In this document: positions 15,885 to 24,310 of the stretch, piece after piece
Layout: every line of letters starts with the position of its first letter
How positions within the stretch are numbered: position 1 is the stretch's first letter
DNA from: an uncultured Succinatimonas sp.
Lineage (GTDB): Bacteria > Pseudomonadota > Gammaproteobacteria > Enterobacterales > Succinivibrionaceae
Assembly (NCBI GenBank): GCA_900552905.1
Contig: USBR01000003.1
Span: 1-45,115 of the forward strand
Length of the DNA: 45,115 nucleotides
Direction: 5' to 3'
Notes under the pieces: generated by a model
What the model saw: only the letters and a program-made list of their open reading frames with translations
Databases searched by the model: none
Told to the model about the DNA's origin: nothing
Translations under genes and position numbers: made by a program

Positions 15885-17597
15885 TTAAAGCTCGCTTACA
15901 GTCTCACCGCGAGCGTGCTGTTTTAAACGCTGCAAGATAATGCTCAGACCTAAAGCTACCATCATAAGGGACATAATGGTGAGTAAAACGCCCATAACTA
16001 CGAGGACAGTATTGTGACCCCACTGCTGCTGTACTACCTGAATGACGCCCCATAAGCTCATGAACATCATGAAGAACATCGGGATTAAAGCGACATAGAA
16101 GTTAGCACCGCGGGCTAATAACCATAAGGTAATGACTAAGAAGGTTAAAGCGGCCATCAGCTGATTAGAAGCACCGAAGATTGGCCATAAGGAACCTGCC
16201 TCACCGGATAAAGCCATAAAGACGGAGACCACTACCATAGCTAAAGAAGAGATATACTTATTGATAAATAAGCGTCTTACCGGGTTAAGGTTCTTAACTA
16301 CAGCCTCGTCCTCAGCGCTTTCAGACTTAGCACGTGGCATAAAGAGCTCTTGTAAAAGGAAACGGCCTAAACGGGTAGCGGTATCTAAGGAAGTCATCAT
16401 AAAGGCAGAGATGGCCAGAGAGATGAAGATCTTAGCATAGGTAACATCCATACCTAAGGCTCCGGAGAAGGTGGAGATACCGACAGCGAAAGCGGCAGCT
16501 GGGTTCTTGCCTAACTCAGAGAAACTCTCAGGTTGCATAGCCATTACGGCAACAAGAGCCATAACACCTAAAACACCCTCAATTAACATGGCACCATAAC
16601 CTACAGGTAAGGCATCAGCTTCGCTCTTTAACTGCTTTGACGTAGTACCTGAGGCCACGAGGGCATGGAAGCCTGAGCAAGCACCGCAGGCGATGAAGAT
16701 GAACAGTGCCGGCACTAAGGCGGTCATATTGCCATCAGCGGTAACGGCATTAAAGCCCTTAAAAGCATCCATCTTAATCTCAGGATTGAAGAAGAGAATG
16801 GAGACAAAGCCTAAGAGCAACATGGCATATAAGAGCCAGGAATTCAGATAATCACGCGGCTGTAAAAGGTACTGAACCGGTAAAACTGAAGCACCGAAAA
16901 TATAGATAGCTAAAACAGCGATCCAAATGTTGCGGACAGAGCCTGTCTCTAAATTAAACAATGCACCTAAGTCTAAGGGGCAGATAGCACCAATATAGAC
17001 GATGAAGAAGACTAAAGGTACGAAGACAAAGGAAGCATTGCGTAAGGAAACACCGCCTTTGTAGGTAACTAAAGCAAATAAAGGTGCTAATAAAATAAAG
17101 AGTAAAGATGCAGTCGCTACAGCCGGGGTCGAGACAAAGAGGTTGGCAATTAATAAAGTGAAAATAGCCACCACTAAGACTAAGCACAGTAAGCAGAAGG
17201 ATAAGAAGAGCTGACGGCCAGATAAGCCCATCAACTTCTCCATGACAAAGGAGATGGAACGACCCTTATTGCGTACAGAAATGACAAGGGCGGCAAAGTC
17301 GTGGAAAGCACCGACGAAGACGCAACCGACTAAGATCCAAATTAAAGCCGGGAGCCAGCCGAAATAAGCGGCCATGATCGGGCCTACAATCGGGCCTGGA
17401 CCTGCGATAGAAGCAAAGTGATGACCAAAAAGCACAATGCGCGGGGTCGGTACATAATCAATACCGTCCATCATGGTCTGAGCCGGGGTCGGACGTTTGG
17501 GATCGATTGCTAAAAGGCGCTTTAAGAAACCGCCATAAACGAAATAACCTAACACAAAATATGCTAAGCAAATACAAAATATCAGACTGCCTGTCAT
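15885..17597 (-). CDS. cstA: CstA-family transporter (carbon starvation protein A)
   Basis: 570-residue, highly hydrophobic inner-membrane protein with 14 or more predicted spans. The family core is plain: LFGHHFASIAGPGPIVGP near residues 56-73, then AFHDFAALVISVRNKGRSI, and SGFHALVASGTTSKQLKSE near the middle. Family members in E. coli (CstA, BtsT) import peptides or pyruvate, and are about 700 residues; this is one of the shorter versions. GGAG lies 8 bases before the ATG. It stands alone between nadA and the OB-fold/TM gene, with its own terminator and a promoter-like element about 240 bases upstream that would give a long, hairpin-rich leader. Substrate pyruvate versus peptides cannot be settled. 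Confidence 0.93.
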   Translation of the reverse strand: MTGSLIFCICLAYFVLGYFVYGGFLKRLLAIDPKRPTPAQTMMDGIDYVPTPRIVLFGHHFASIAGPGPIVGPIMAAYFGWLPALIWILVGCVFVGAFHDFAALVISVRNKGRSISFVMEKLMGLSGRQLFLSFCLLCLVLVVAIFTLLIANLFVSTPAVATASLLFILLAPLFALVTYKGGVSLRNASFVFVPLVFFIVYIGAICPLDLGALFNLETGSVRNIWIAVLAIYIFGASVLPVQYLLQPRDYLNSWLLYAMLLLGFVSILFFNPEIKMDAFKGFNAVTADGNMTALVPALFIFIACGACSGFHALVASGTTSKQLKSEADALPVGYGAMLIEGVLGVMALVAVMAMQPESFSELGKNPAAAFAVGISTFSGALGMDVTYAKIFISLAISAFMMTSLDTATRLGRFLLQELFMPRAKSESAEDEAVVKNLNPVRRLFINKYISSLAMVVVSVFMALSGEAGSLWPIFGASNQLMAALTFLVITLWLLARGANFYVALIPMFFMMFMSLWGVIQVVQQQWGHNTVLVVMGVLLTIMSLMMVALGLSIILQRLKQHARGETVSEL

Positions 17598-17897
17598 GAC
17601 AAATGCTCCGCATCCTAATACAGGATTAAAGTTTTATAAATTATTGATTTGTTCTCTATTAGTTATAGATATAACTAAGGTGGGTCTTTTTGCCCGAGGT
17701 CGACGAGGATTGTAAGGTTGCCAACCTCAAGATAGATGCGCCATTTTGGATCTATCTAAAACCGAGCTAGGTGCGCTCGGTTAAATGTTAATAAAGATGC
17801 AATCGGGTAAGATTGTCATCTCTTTATATGGTAATTATTACCATAATAAAGACTTTGTCAAGCACAAAATGAAAAACAATAAGGTATATGTTGCATT
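17598..17897 (-). other. Structured region between nadA and cstA (cstA leader)
   Basis: 300 bases without a gene. Four inverted repeats follow one another: 17659-17666/17671-17678 (TTAGTTAT arms), 17715-17720/17722-17727, 17731-17737/17750-17756 (GATAGAT arms) and 17760-17767/17775-17782 (AACCGAGC arms, followed on the minus strand by TTTTAG). A promoter with an overlapping palindrome lies at 17827-17861. If that promoter drives cstA the leader is about 230 bases. I do not recognise a known riboswitch. The AACCGAGC hairpin could instead end nadA transcripts. Confidence 0.55.
17827..17861 (-). promoter_or_regulatory. Promoter with palindromic operator upstream of cstA
   Basis: Minus strand: perfect TTGACA at 17856-17861, 17-bp spacer, ATAATT at 17833-17838. 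A perfect inverted repeat, TATGGTAAT-T-ATTACCATA (17827-17845), spans the -10 and half the spacer, a typical repressor position. Regulator unknown. Confidence 0.55.
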
Positions 17898-18965
17898 TTA
17901 TGCGATAGTTATTTTGAGCTCTTTGAGATCCTGAGCAAAGCCTAACATGCGCTCTAAAGGCTTCATGGCGCCAAGACGCAGATTTTCCTCAACAAAAATC
18001 TCATGAGCCTCAGGTTTCTCTAGGGCTTCAATGAGTTTTGCTAAGGTATTAAGCTCCATCCACGGGCAGGACGGACGGCTACGATTATAGGAGGCATTGC
18101 ACAAAACTGGTGCTTCTAAGAAGGTCTTTTCCGGGCAAGCCTGTTGCAGTTTATAGGAGATATTATGCTCTGTAGCTATGATAAATTCCTGATTTTCAGA
18201 CTTTTTAGCAAAAGCTAAGATCTGTGAAGTTGATCCAACAAAATCAGCGGCAGCGACCACCTCAGCGGGTGATTCGGGGTGAACTAATAATAAAGCCTGA
18301 GGATATTGCTCTTTGAGTTTTGAGATGAGATCGAGGGCAAAAGAATCATGCACAATGCACTTACCCGGCCACGAGACCACCGCAGCTTTAGATTTATTTT
18401 CAATATAGGAGCCTAAATGGCGATCAGGTACCCATAAAACTTCCTGATCTAAAGAGGCTAAGTATTTACCTAACTCTACAGCTAAAGAAGAGGTGACAAT
18501 CCAATCGGCCTCAGCTTTAACCTCAGCTGAGGTATTAGCATAAGCGACGACCGTAGCCTTAGGATGTAAAGCCTTTTGCTCTCTTAAAGCCTCGACAGTA
18601 CAGCAGAGATCTAAGGAGCATTCCGCATTGAGATCGGGCATGAGTACAGTCTTCTGAGGCGAGAGGATCTTCGCCGTCTGTCCCATAAAGCGTACACCGG
18701 CCACCACGATGAGATCCTGCTTACAATCGCGGCCCTTACGTGCCATCTCGAGGGAATCTCCGATAAAGCCCCCTACTTCCTCACATAATTTTTGAATAAT
18801 GGGACTGCAGTAATAATGGGCGATGAAAAAAGCCTTTTTCTCTATAAGTAAAGCCTTAGCCTTAGCATAAAGTTCCGCATCAGCGGCTAATTGCTCGGCA
18901 TTTAATTCAAGCGGTAAGTTAAAGTCGACGGGTACTTTAACCTCTTCTAAAAGCTTTAATGACAT
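17898..18965 (-). CDS. nadA: Quinolinate synthase
   Basis: Second step of de novo NAD synthesis: condenses iminoaspartate from NadB with dihydroxyacetone phosphate to quinolinate, using an oxygen-sensitive 4Fe-4S cluster. 355 residues. The three cluster cysteines are C116 (AECSLDLC), C203 (PGKCIVH) and C300 (SCPWMELN), each exactly three residues after the E. coli positions 113, 200 and 297. HYYCSPIIQ and GDSLEMA are also typical. It is the last of three genes on one strand, 15 bases after a pRiA4b-ORF3-like gene, and far from nadB (4401-6017), so the two partners are not in one operon. GAGAG lies 4 bases before the ATG. Confidence 0.97.
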   Translation of the reverse strand: MSLKLLEEVKVPVDFNLPLELNAEQLAADAELYAKAKALLIEKKAFFIAHYYCSPIIQKLCEEVGGFIGDSLEMARKGRDCKQDLIVVAGVRFMGQTAKILSPQKTVLMPDLNAECSLDLCCTVEALREQKALHPKATVVAYANTSAEVKAEADWIVTSSLAVELGKYLASLDQEVLWVPDRHLGSYIENKSKAAVVSWPGKCIVHDSFALDLISKLKEQYPQALLLVHPESPAEVVAAADFVGSTSQILAFAKKSENQEFIIATEHNISYKLQQACPEKTFLEAPVLCNASYNRSRPSCPWMELNTLAKLIEALEKPEAHEIFVEENLRLGAMKPLERMLGFAQDLKELKITIA

Positions 18966-18980
18966 AATTCTCTCTTCACT

Positions 18981-19517
18981 TTATTTAATTTGAAAATTTA
19001 AGGGACTGATACTTAAATCCTTTAAAGCCTGCTCTTTATCCTTACGCAAGGCGCCATAGGCACGCAGACGATTAGTAACCTCGCGCAGATCTAAGCTTGG
19101 AGTATCATCAGCATCTAAATACTCCCGCACTAGCTCATAGCTTAAAGGACGCGTAGGCACTAAGGCGCCCTGGCCTACGAGGCATGAGGGCATAAGACAC
19201 CACAGATGCTCCTCAGCTTTCATAACTAAGACCTTATGCTCTAAATTTAAAGCGACATCGTGGATAAAGACAAATTCATCTTCTGCTTTAAGTTCAAAGC
19301 TATCAAAGAGCTTTAGATCATTGAGGCTTTGAGGCTTACCCATAGTGCCGGCTTTAAAAGTCTCACCTTTGACAATCAAGGCCTGTGAGGCTTCATCCTC
19401 ATAACCGAAGGCTAAATTCATCAAGTGTGCGACATGGCAGATATCGGTATCCCCATCGACGGCGATAAGACGCCACATCGGGGTATCCTTGAGAGTAATT
19501 TTAAGTAAATACTGCAT
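18981..19517 (-). CDS. pRiA4b ORF-3-like domain protein
   Basis: 178 residues. The opening YLLKITLKDTPMWRLIAVDG, then HLMNLAFGYEDEASQALIV and DEFVFIHDVALNLEHKVLV, fits the pRiA4b ORF-3 fold (proteins typically opening YQLKItLkgikPpiWR... and LhevIQiaFGW), a family of unknown function found alone or fused to other domains. Here the second half (120-178) is not recognisable. GAGG overlaps the end of the upstream 860-residue gene, 5 bases before the ATG, so the two are translationally close; nadA follows after 15 bases. The family first came from a plasmid/IS context, but no mobile element is present. Confidence 0.65.
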   Translation of the reverse strand: MQYLLKITLKDTPMWRLIAVDGDTDICHVAHLMNLAFGYEDEASQALIVKGETFKAGTMGKPQSLNDLKLFDSFELKAEDEFVFIHDVALNLEHKVLVMKAEEHLWCLMPSCLVGQGALVPTRPLSYELVREYLDADDTPSLDLREVTNRLRAYGALRKDKEQALKDLSISPLNFQIK

Positions 19518-19525
19518 GTGTTCCT

Positions 19526-22108
19526 CTATTGAATATCAGTATTTATAACTATATTTGCAGATGCAATCTTAGATGAAGCCTTAAAAGTCTTCACCCTATC
19601 AAAAGATGCAAAACCAGCATCGGTACACAGACGCATGAGATAACTTGACTTACCTATATAAGCGTTACCGGCCTTTTGAATCTGCTCACGATAGAGCTTA
19701 TAGTTTACAGGCACTGACAGTGGCCGCAAAGCGTTAAGCGCGCGTACATAAGCCCAATCTGGCTCAAAATCGCTCTCATTATAATATAAGCTAAGATCCT
19801 CTAAGAGAGCTAAACGCAAAGTATAATTTTCAAAAAGCTGTACCTCTAAGTCAGCCCCAGCGGCATCATTTTCTAAGCAAGTAAAGAGCTGTACTATATG
19901 CAGATCCAAAAGCTCGCGCTTATAATTAGTCTCAAAAGCGCGCGGCGGGCGGCCATTACAGATGGCAAAATCATCATTATCGACTAAAGCGGCAAAGGCA
20001 TGGCGCTCTAAATCGCTCTTACCGGCTTTAAGGGCGTTATAGAGCTTATGCATAAGCTTTGTAACTTCTGCCTCATCCTTTTCTACATCAACAAAATCCT
20101 GATTGATTCGCGACCCTTTATAGACTGAGGTTAAATTTTCATAGATACCGCCTAAAGGTCGATTTAGATAGAGATCGCAATTGCCAAAGAACATCTTATA
20201 GCTATCTGCGACTATATTGCGCATGCGTCCCATACCTAAGCTGATGGATTTGCGCATATATTCAAAATGCTTAAAGGGATCGGCGGGCAAAACTCCCGAT
20301 TTAGAATAAAAGAGCGCTAATTGTAAAGCCGCCGCTGGTGAATACTCTGATATTTCCTCTAAATGCTCGATAATCTCCATATAGGGCAGAGGACTATATT
20401 GTTGCTTAGTCTTTAATTTTTGAAGCTCAATGCGTCCTTCTTTTAGAAGGTAATTATTAGCTAGGCGCAAATAGGTATGCGCTAAAGCCTTATCCTTCTT
20501 TAGATAGCTTTGATAGAGAATAAAATAAGCTGCGCCAATATTGCACTTGATGGCTTGTTTAGCACTGCAAATAGCCTTATCGTAAGCGCAAGCTTTAGCA
20601 TAGCATAAGGCCCGATTAAAACAGCTTAAACCGTCATAAGCCTCAACACCAAGCTCCCATAAAGACGTTGAGGTGGGAGTTTTGCCTTCATTATGAGTTA
20701 AAAACTCCTCAACCTCCATTGAGCCTAGACGTAAAGATGCGCGACCATCACCAAAAGTGGCTAAATACTGCACTTGCGGTAAAGATTTCTCGTTTAGGGA
20801 GAAATAATAGCTCTCGATATAGGCCTTATTGGCATAATAATTGTCGCGCTTTGGATTCTTATCTAAGAGCGCTAAAGTAATGGCCTGTATATCCGCAGGC
20901 GTAGTTGCACTTAAAACCTTAGTTGAGACTAAGACTTTATGCATATCGCTAGCGCAGATTTCAGGCAATAGATTTAAGACCACCAATAAAGCCGCATAAG
21001 CGGTGACAGAGGCATCCCTATCGGCAAGGCGATGACAGAGATAAGCGCTAGCTGAGGCTAATAAATATTTAGTCTCATCTTCATAGTTCTCTTTAAAACC
21101 ATCTTCTGTCAGCTCCTGCGTATCTGCATCGATATTAAAGCTTGAACGGAAATAATCTAAGGTTAAAAGACAGTTATAGAGCAGATCATCACCAATATTG
21201 CCCTTAGTCTTATCAAATCTATAACTATAATTGCTATCTAAAAGGTATAAAGACGCAACCTCGCTACGCTCACGGCTAAAGGTATAGAGACAAAAACCGT
21301 TTAAAAAGAGTTTTTGTAAATTAAAAATTTCCCTATCATCAGTGAGATCTAAGGAGAAAAGATAGAGAGGGGCGATGGTATAGGAAGCTAGGCTTCCGGT
21401 CATGAGGGCATAGGATAAAAAGAAATTCGCCCGCGCTCTATCACAGGGGACATCGATACCGGAAAGATAGCTTTGAGCTAAACGCATCGCTACGCTTGAA
21501 GGCAAGCCATAAGCATCAAAACGCTCGTCATCATGCTCAAAGATAAATAAGCTCTCAGCAAAGCATTCAAAGAGATCGCTCTCTAAATCAAAGCTTGAAG
21601 CCATCTCATCGTGCTGATGGGATAGAGCTACTAGGCGATTGAGATCGTCCTCTAAGAGTTCATTTTTAATATATCTTAAAACCGCTGGGGGCATGACTGT
21701 CGGAGACTTTTCTAAAAACTGTGTCTGCAGATCGTCACGGATATGCGATAGCGCCTCGGTGAGCTTAAATTTTGCATAGGCATCATCAGCGACAAAAAAG
21801 TGAGCATCATAGCGCTTGTATAAACGCTTATCGATTTCCCCTAAAGAATAATCACAGATAAGCGCGATAAGATCGTGTAAGCGCTCTGAAGCTTTTGGCA
21901 GAGAGCGGGCTAAATATAGATAATAAAGCGCCTGCTCCATATTTAAAGTGACTTCATGCTTAGCTAAAAACTCAGCTTTAGCTTCATGAATATAGCTCTT
22001 AGCTTCAAGATAAGCTTCCTTAGGCGTGAGGACGTCCGCGTTCTGAGTGCCGATAAAAGTGCGCTCAAACTTAGAAAATTTATTGACAATTACTTTAGCT
22101 AATTTCAT
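19526..22108 (-). CDS. Large helical repeat protein (TPR/Sel1-like), unknown function
   Basis: 860 residues, soluble, no signal peptide or membrane span, rich in Ala, Leu, Tyr and acidic residues. Segments with the spacing of TPR/Sel1-like repeats appear repeatedly, e.g. FNRALCYAKACAYDKAICSA, AAYFILYQSYLKKDKALAHT and AALQLALFYSKSGVLPADPF, the last very like a Sel1 unit. Such solenoids hold partner proteins; no catalytic motif is visible. It is the first gene of an operon with the pRiA4b-ORF3-like gene (8 bases downstream) and nadA. Its start has no good ribosome site. The gene is intact with codon use like its neighbours. I cannot assign a role. Confidence 0.7.
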   Translation of the reverse strand: MKLAKVIVNKFSKFERTFIGTQNADVLTPKEAYLEAKSYIHEAKAEFLAKHEVTLNMEQALYYLYLARSLPKASERLHDLIALICDYSLGEIDKRLYKRYDAHFFVADDAYAKFKLTEALSHIRDDLQTQFLEKSPTVMPPAVLRYIKNELLEDDLNRLVALSHQHDEMASSFDLESDLFECFAESLFIFEHDDERFDAYGLPSSVAMRLAQSYLSGIDVPCDRARANFFLSYALMTGSLASYTIAPLYLFSLDLTDDREIFNLQKLFLNGFCLYTFSRERSEVASLYLLDSNYSYRFDKTKGNIGDDLLYNCLLTLDYFRSSFNIDADTQELTEDGFKENYEDETKYLLASASAYLCHRLADRDASVTAYAALLVVLNLLPEICASDMHKVLVSTKVLSATTPADIQAITLALLDKNPKRDNYYANKAYIESYYFSLNEKSLPQVQYLATFGDGRASLRLGSMEVEEFLTHNEGKTPTSTSLWELGVEAYDGLSCFNRALCYAKACAYDKAICSAKQAIKCNIGAAYFILYQSYLKKDKALAHTYLRLANNYLLKEGRIELQKLKTKQQYSPLPYMEIIEHLEEISEYSPAAALQLALFYSKSGVLPADPFKHFEYMRKSISLGMGRMRNIVADSYKMFFGNCDLYLNRPLGGIYENLTSVYKGSRINQDFVDVEKDEAEVTKLMHKLYNALKAGKSDLERHAFAALVDNDDFAICNGRPPRAFETNYKRELLDLHIVQLFTCLENDAAGADLEVQLFENYTLRLALLEDLSLYYNESDFEPDWAYVRALNALRPLSVPVNYKLYREQIQKAGNAYIGKSSYLMRLCTDAGFASFDRVKTFKASSKIASANIVINTDIQ

Positions 22109-22299
22109 AGAACTGCGGAGCTTGAACTTCTGTCAGCACAGAAATAGTCCCCGCTCTCCTTTTTAGGTAAAACTTTTTAAATTAAGATGAAGACTACTGT
22201 GCTCAATCTAACTACAGTATGCCACCTCAGCCTTTATCTGTGTGCTCTTACTAAATTGTAAGCAAAAAAAGACTTTTTTAAAAATTTTAAGCTATTTTA

Positions 22300-22328
22300 A
22301 AAGTGGAAACCGGGGAAAGTCCCCGGTT
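22300..22328 (-). terminator. Terminator of the Gly/Asn-rich protein gene
   Basis: Perfect 9-bp stem AACCGGGGA/TCCCCGGTT (22308-22316 with 22320-22328), followed on the minus strand by TCCACTTTTAAAA. Begins 6 bases past the stop. Confidence 0.7.
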
Positions 22329-22333
22329 AGTGC

Positions 22334-22867
22334 TTAAAATTTGCGTTGATTGTGATCCTGTGGTGGTTCTTTGAAAAGCTCCGAACTTGAATATTGAGAC
22401 GATGGCAGATCGTCTGCGGCATTTTGACGCTTTGAAGCAAACATCCCCATAAGCAGCGGAATTAAGAGCATAGCTAAAAAGTAAATCAAAAAGCCTCCAC
22501 CTAAAAGGCCGGCGCCTAATAACAGCCATGAGAACATGCCTAGGCCACCTAAGAAGCCTAAAAAGCCTGAACGGCGCGGGGTGGCATTAGTATTATTCTT
22601 AGTATTAGTATTCGTGGCGGTATTATTGCGATTGACAGTATTGCTAGCACCGCCCTTACCATTACCGCCAAAATTCATACCAAAACCACCGCGACGGCCA
22701 AATCCACGCACCTGCTGATCTAAATGCTGTGCCCCGTCGATCACCATTTCGATAAGATCGGTACCGACAAAGCTCTTACCTGAGAGTGACGAGGCACTGC
22801 AGGAAAACATCAAGGTCATTAAAACAGAGGCGAGCATTACCTTAAATACTCGTACAAATTTATGCAT
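22334..22867 (-). CDS. Gly/Asn-rich lipoprotein-like membrane protein
   Basis: From the ATG ending at 22867, 177 residues; GAGGA 7 bases upstream supports it over the in-frame ATG at 22930. Layout: basic start and hydrophobic core with a lipobox-like LMFSC ending at C23; a short acidic region; a Gly/Arg-rich stretch (54-73, GFGRRGGFGMNFGGNGKGG); an Asn/Thr-rich linker (75-96); a long Gly/Leu-rich hydrophobic segment (101-143); a polar tail. The Gly-rich linker plus GFLGFLGGLGMF recalls the front part of bacterial Tim44-like proteins, but the Tim44 domain itself is absent. It follows bioA by 69 bases on the same strand. Function unknown. Confidence 0.65.
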   Translation of the reverse strand: MHKFVRVFKVMLASVLMTLMFSCSASSLSGKSFVGTDLIEMVIDGAQHLDQQVRGFGRRGGFGMNFGGNGKGGASNTVNRNNTATNTNTKNNTNATPRRSGFLGFLGGLGMFSWLLLGAGLLGGGFLIYFLAMLLIPLLMGMFASKRQNAADDLPSSQYSSSELFKEPPQDHNQRKF

Positions 22868-22936
22868 GGAATAATCCTCAAAAAAAGCCAAATCTGATGA
22901 ATAATAGCCTACCCACCTTAAGTTAGGCAATGCTAA

Positions 22937-24310
22937 TTAAATCTCAGAGAGGATCTTTTTTATCGCCTTGTGAGCTATATTCAATCCTAGATCTAAATCT
23001 TCCCTAGCAATATTTAAAGGCGGGTTGAAATAGAGCACATTGCCAATAGGACGCAATAATAAACCTTGATTTAAGGCCTCACGGTAGATCCTGTAGCCTA
23101 AGCGCATCTTGCTATCAAAGCCTTCCTTACTGTCGCGATCTTTGACTAGCTCTAATGCATGAATAAGACCGATATGGCGAATTTCACCGACTTCTTTAAT
23201 ATCAGAGAAGGTCTCATTAAAGCGAGAGCTTAGATACAAAGCTTGCGCTTTAGCCTTAGTTAAAATCTCATCGCGCTTTAAAATCTTTAAGACGGTAAGA
23301 GCACAGGCACAGGCTAAGGGGTTACCGGCATAGGTATGCGAGTGCATAAAGGCCTTAGCACTGTCATAACTGCCTAAGAAAGCATCATAGATATCTTTAG
23401 TCGTGCAGACTAAGGACATCGGCATATAACCGCCGGTAATCGCTTTAGATAAGCACATAATATCAGGGGAAATCTTAGCCTTAGTGCAGGCAAACATCTG
23501 ACCGGTACGACCAAAACCGGTGGCAATTTCATCGGCAATTAACAATACGCCAAATTCATTGCAAAGAGAGCGTAAGCCCTGTAAATAGGTTTCAGGATAG
23601 ATACGCATGCCGGCTGCGCCCTGTAAGAGGGGCTCGACAATGAGGGCCGCTAAGCTCTCCCCCTCACGCTCAAAGACCTCACGGGCCTTTTTGAGGCATT
23701 CGCACTGACATTGACCGCGCTTACAGCCATAAGGACAGCGGAAGCAATCTGGCGCTTCAATATGCACATTGTCCATAAGCATAGGCTTATAGATGCGACT
23801 GTAGAGATCCATACTGCCAACTGAGAGCGCACCTATAGTCTCACCGTGATAACCCTCAGAGAGACAGGCAAATTTAATTCTCTGACTATGCCCAACTTGC
23901 ATCTGATATTGAAAGGCAATCTTCAAAGCCATCTCTACGGCAGAGGAGCCATTGTCAGCAAAATTAAAACGACATAAGCCCTCAGGGAGGATCTTAAGGA
24001 GCTTCTTTATAAGCTTTACCGCATAAGGATGGGTAAGATCGGCGAAGATCACATGCTCGAGGGTATGCGCTTGCTGTGACAGCGCCTGCGAAATCTCAGG
24101 ATTGCAGTGACCTAAAAGATTACACCACCAAGAGCTGATAATATCTAAAATGCGCTTACCGTCAGCGGTATAGAGATAGGAGCCCTCACCTTTGACAATA
24201 GGTAAGGCCGGATATTGCACATAATCACTCATCTGTGAGGCCGGATGCCAGATATACTCGCTATCAAGCGCCACTATTTTTTTAGCACTCTTCAAAATAA
24301 GTCTCCGCAC
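22937..24310 (-). CDS. bioA: Adenosylmethionine-8-amino-7-oxononanoate aminotransferase
   Basis: PLP enzyme of biotin synthesis that makes 7,8-diaminopelargonate using S-adenosylmethionine as amino donor; the product goes to BioD, encoded just upstream. Up to 457 residues. Conserved parts: IWHPASQMSDY, ISSWWCNLLGH (substrate site SSWW), ADNGSSAVEMALKIA, LIADEIATGFGRTG and the PLP lysine in LSKAITGGYMP. The reading frame overlaps bioD by 29 bases and has no ATG start: candidates are GTG at 24310 and TTG at 24295. The TTG has GGAG 7 bases upstream and gives a more usual N terminus, so the true start may be 24295. An unusual Cys cluster (CFRCPYGCKRGQCQCEC) lies near residues 184-200. Confidence 0.95.
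   Translation of the reverse strand: MRRLILKSAKKIVALDSEYIWHPASQMSDYVQYPALPIVKGEGSYLYTADGKRILDIISSWWCNLLGHCNPEISQALSQQAHTLEHVIFADLTHPYAVKLIKKLLKILPEGLCRFNFADNGSSAVEMALKIAFQYQMQVGHSQRIKFACLSEGYHGETIGALSVGSMDLYSRIYKPMLMDNVHIEAPDCFRCPYGCKRGQCQCECLKKAREVFEREGESLAALIVEPLLQGAAGMRIYPETYLQGLRSLCNEFGVLLIADEIATGFGRTGQMFACTKAKISPDIMCLSKAITGGYMPMSLVCTTKDIYDAFLGSYDSAKAFMHSHTYAGNPLACACALTVLKILKRDEILTKAKAQALYLSSRFNETFSDIKEVGEIRHIGLIHALELVKDRDSKEGFDSKMRLGYRIYREALNQGLLLRPIGNVLYFNPPLNIAREDLDLGLNIAHKAIKKILSEI

Noticed and set aside
18981..19517. Possible mobile-element passenger gene (pRiA4b ORF-3 family)
   Set aside because: No transposase, inverted terminal repeats or target duplications nearby, and tight operon spacing with nadA.
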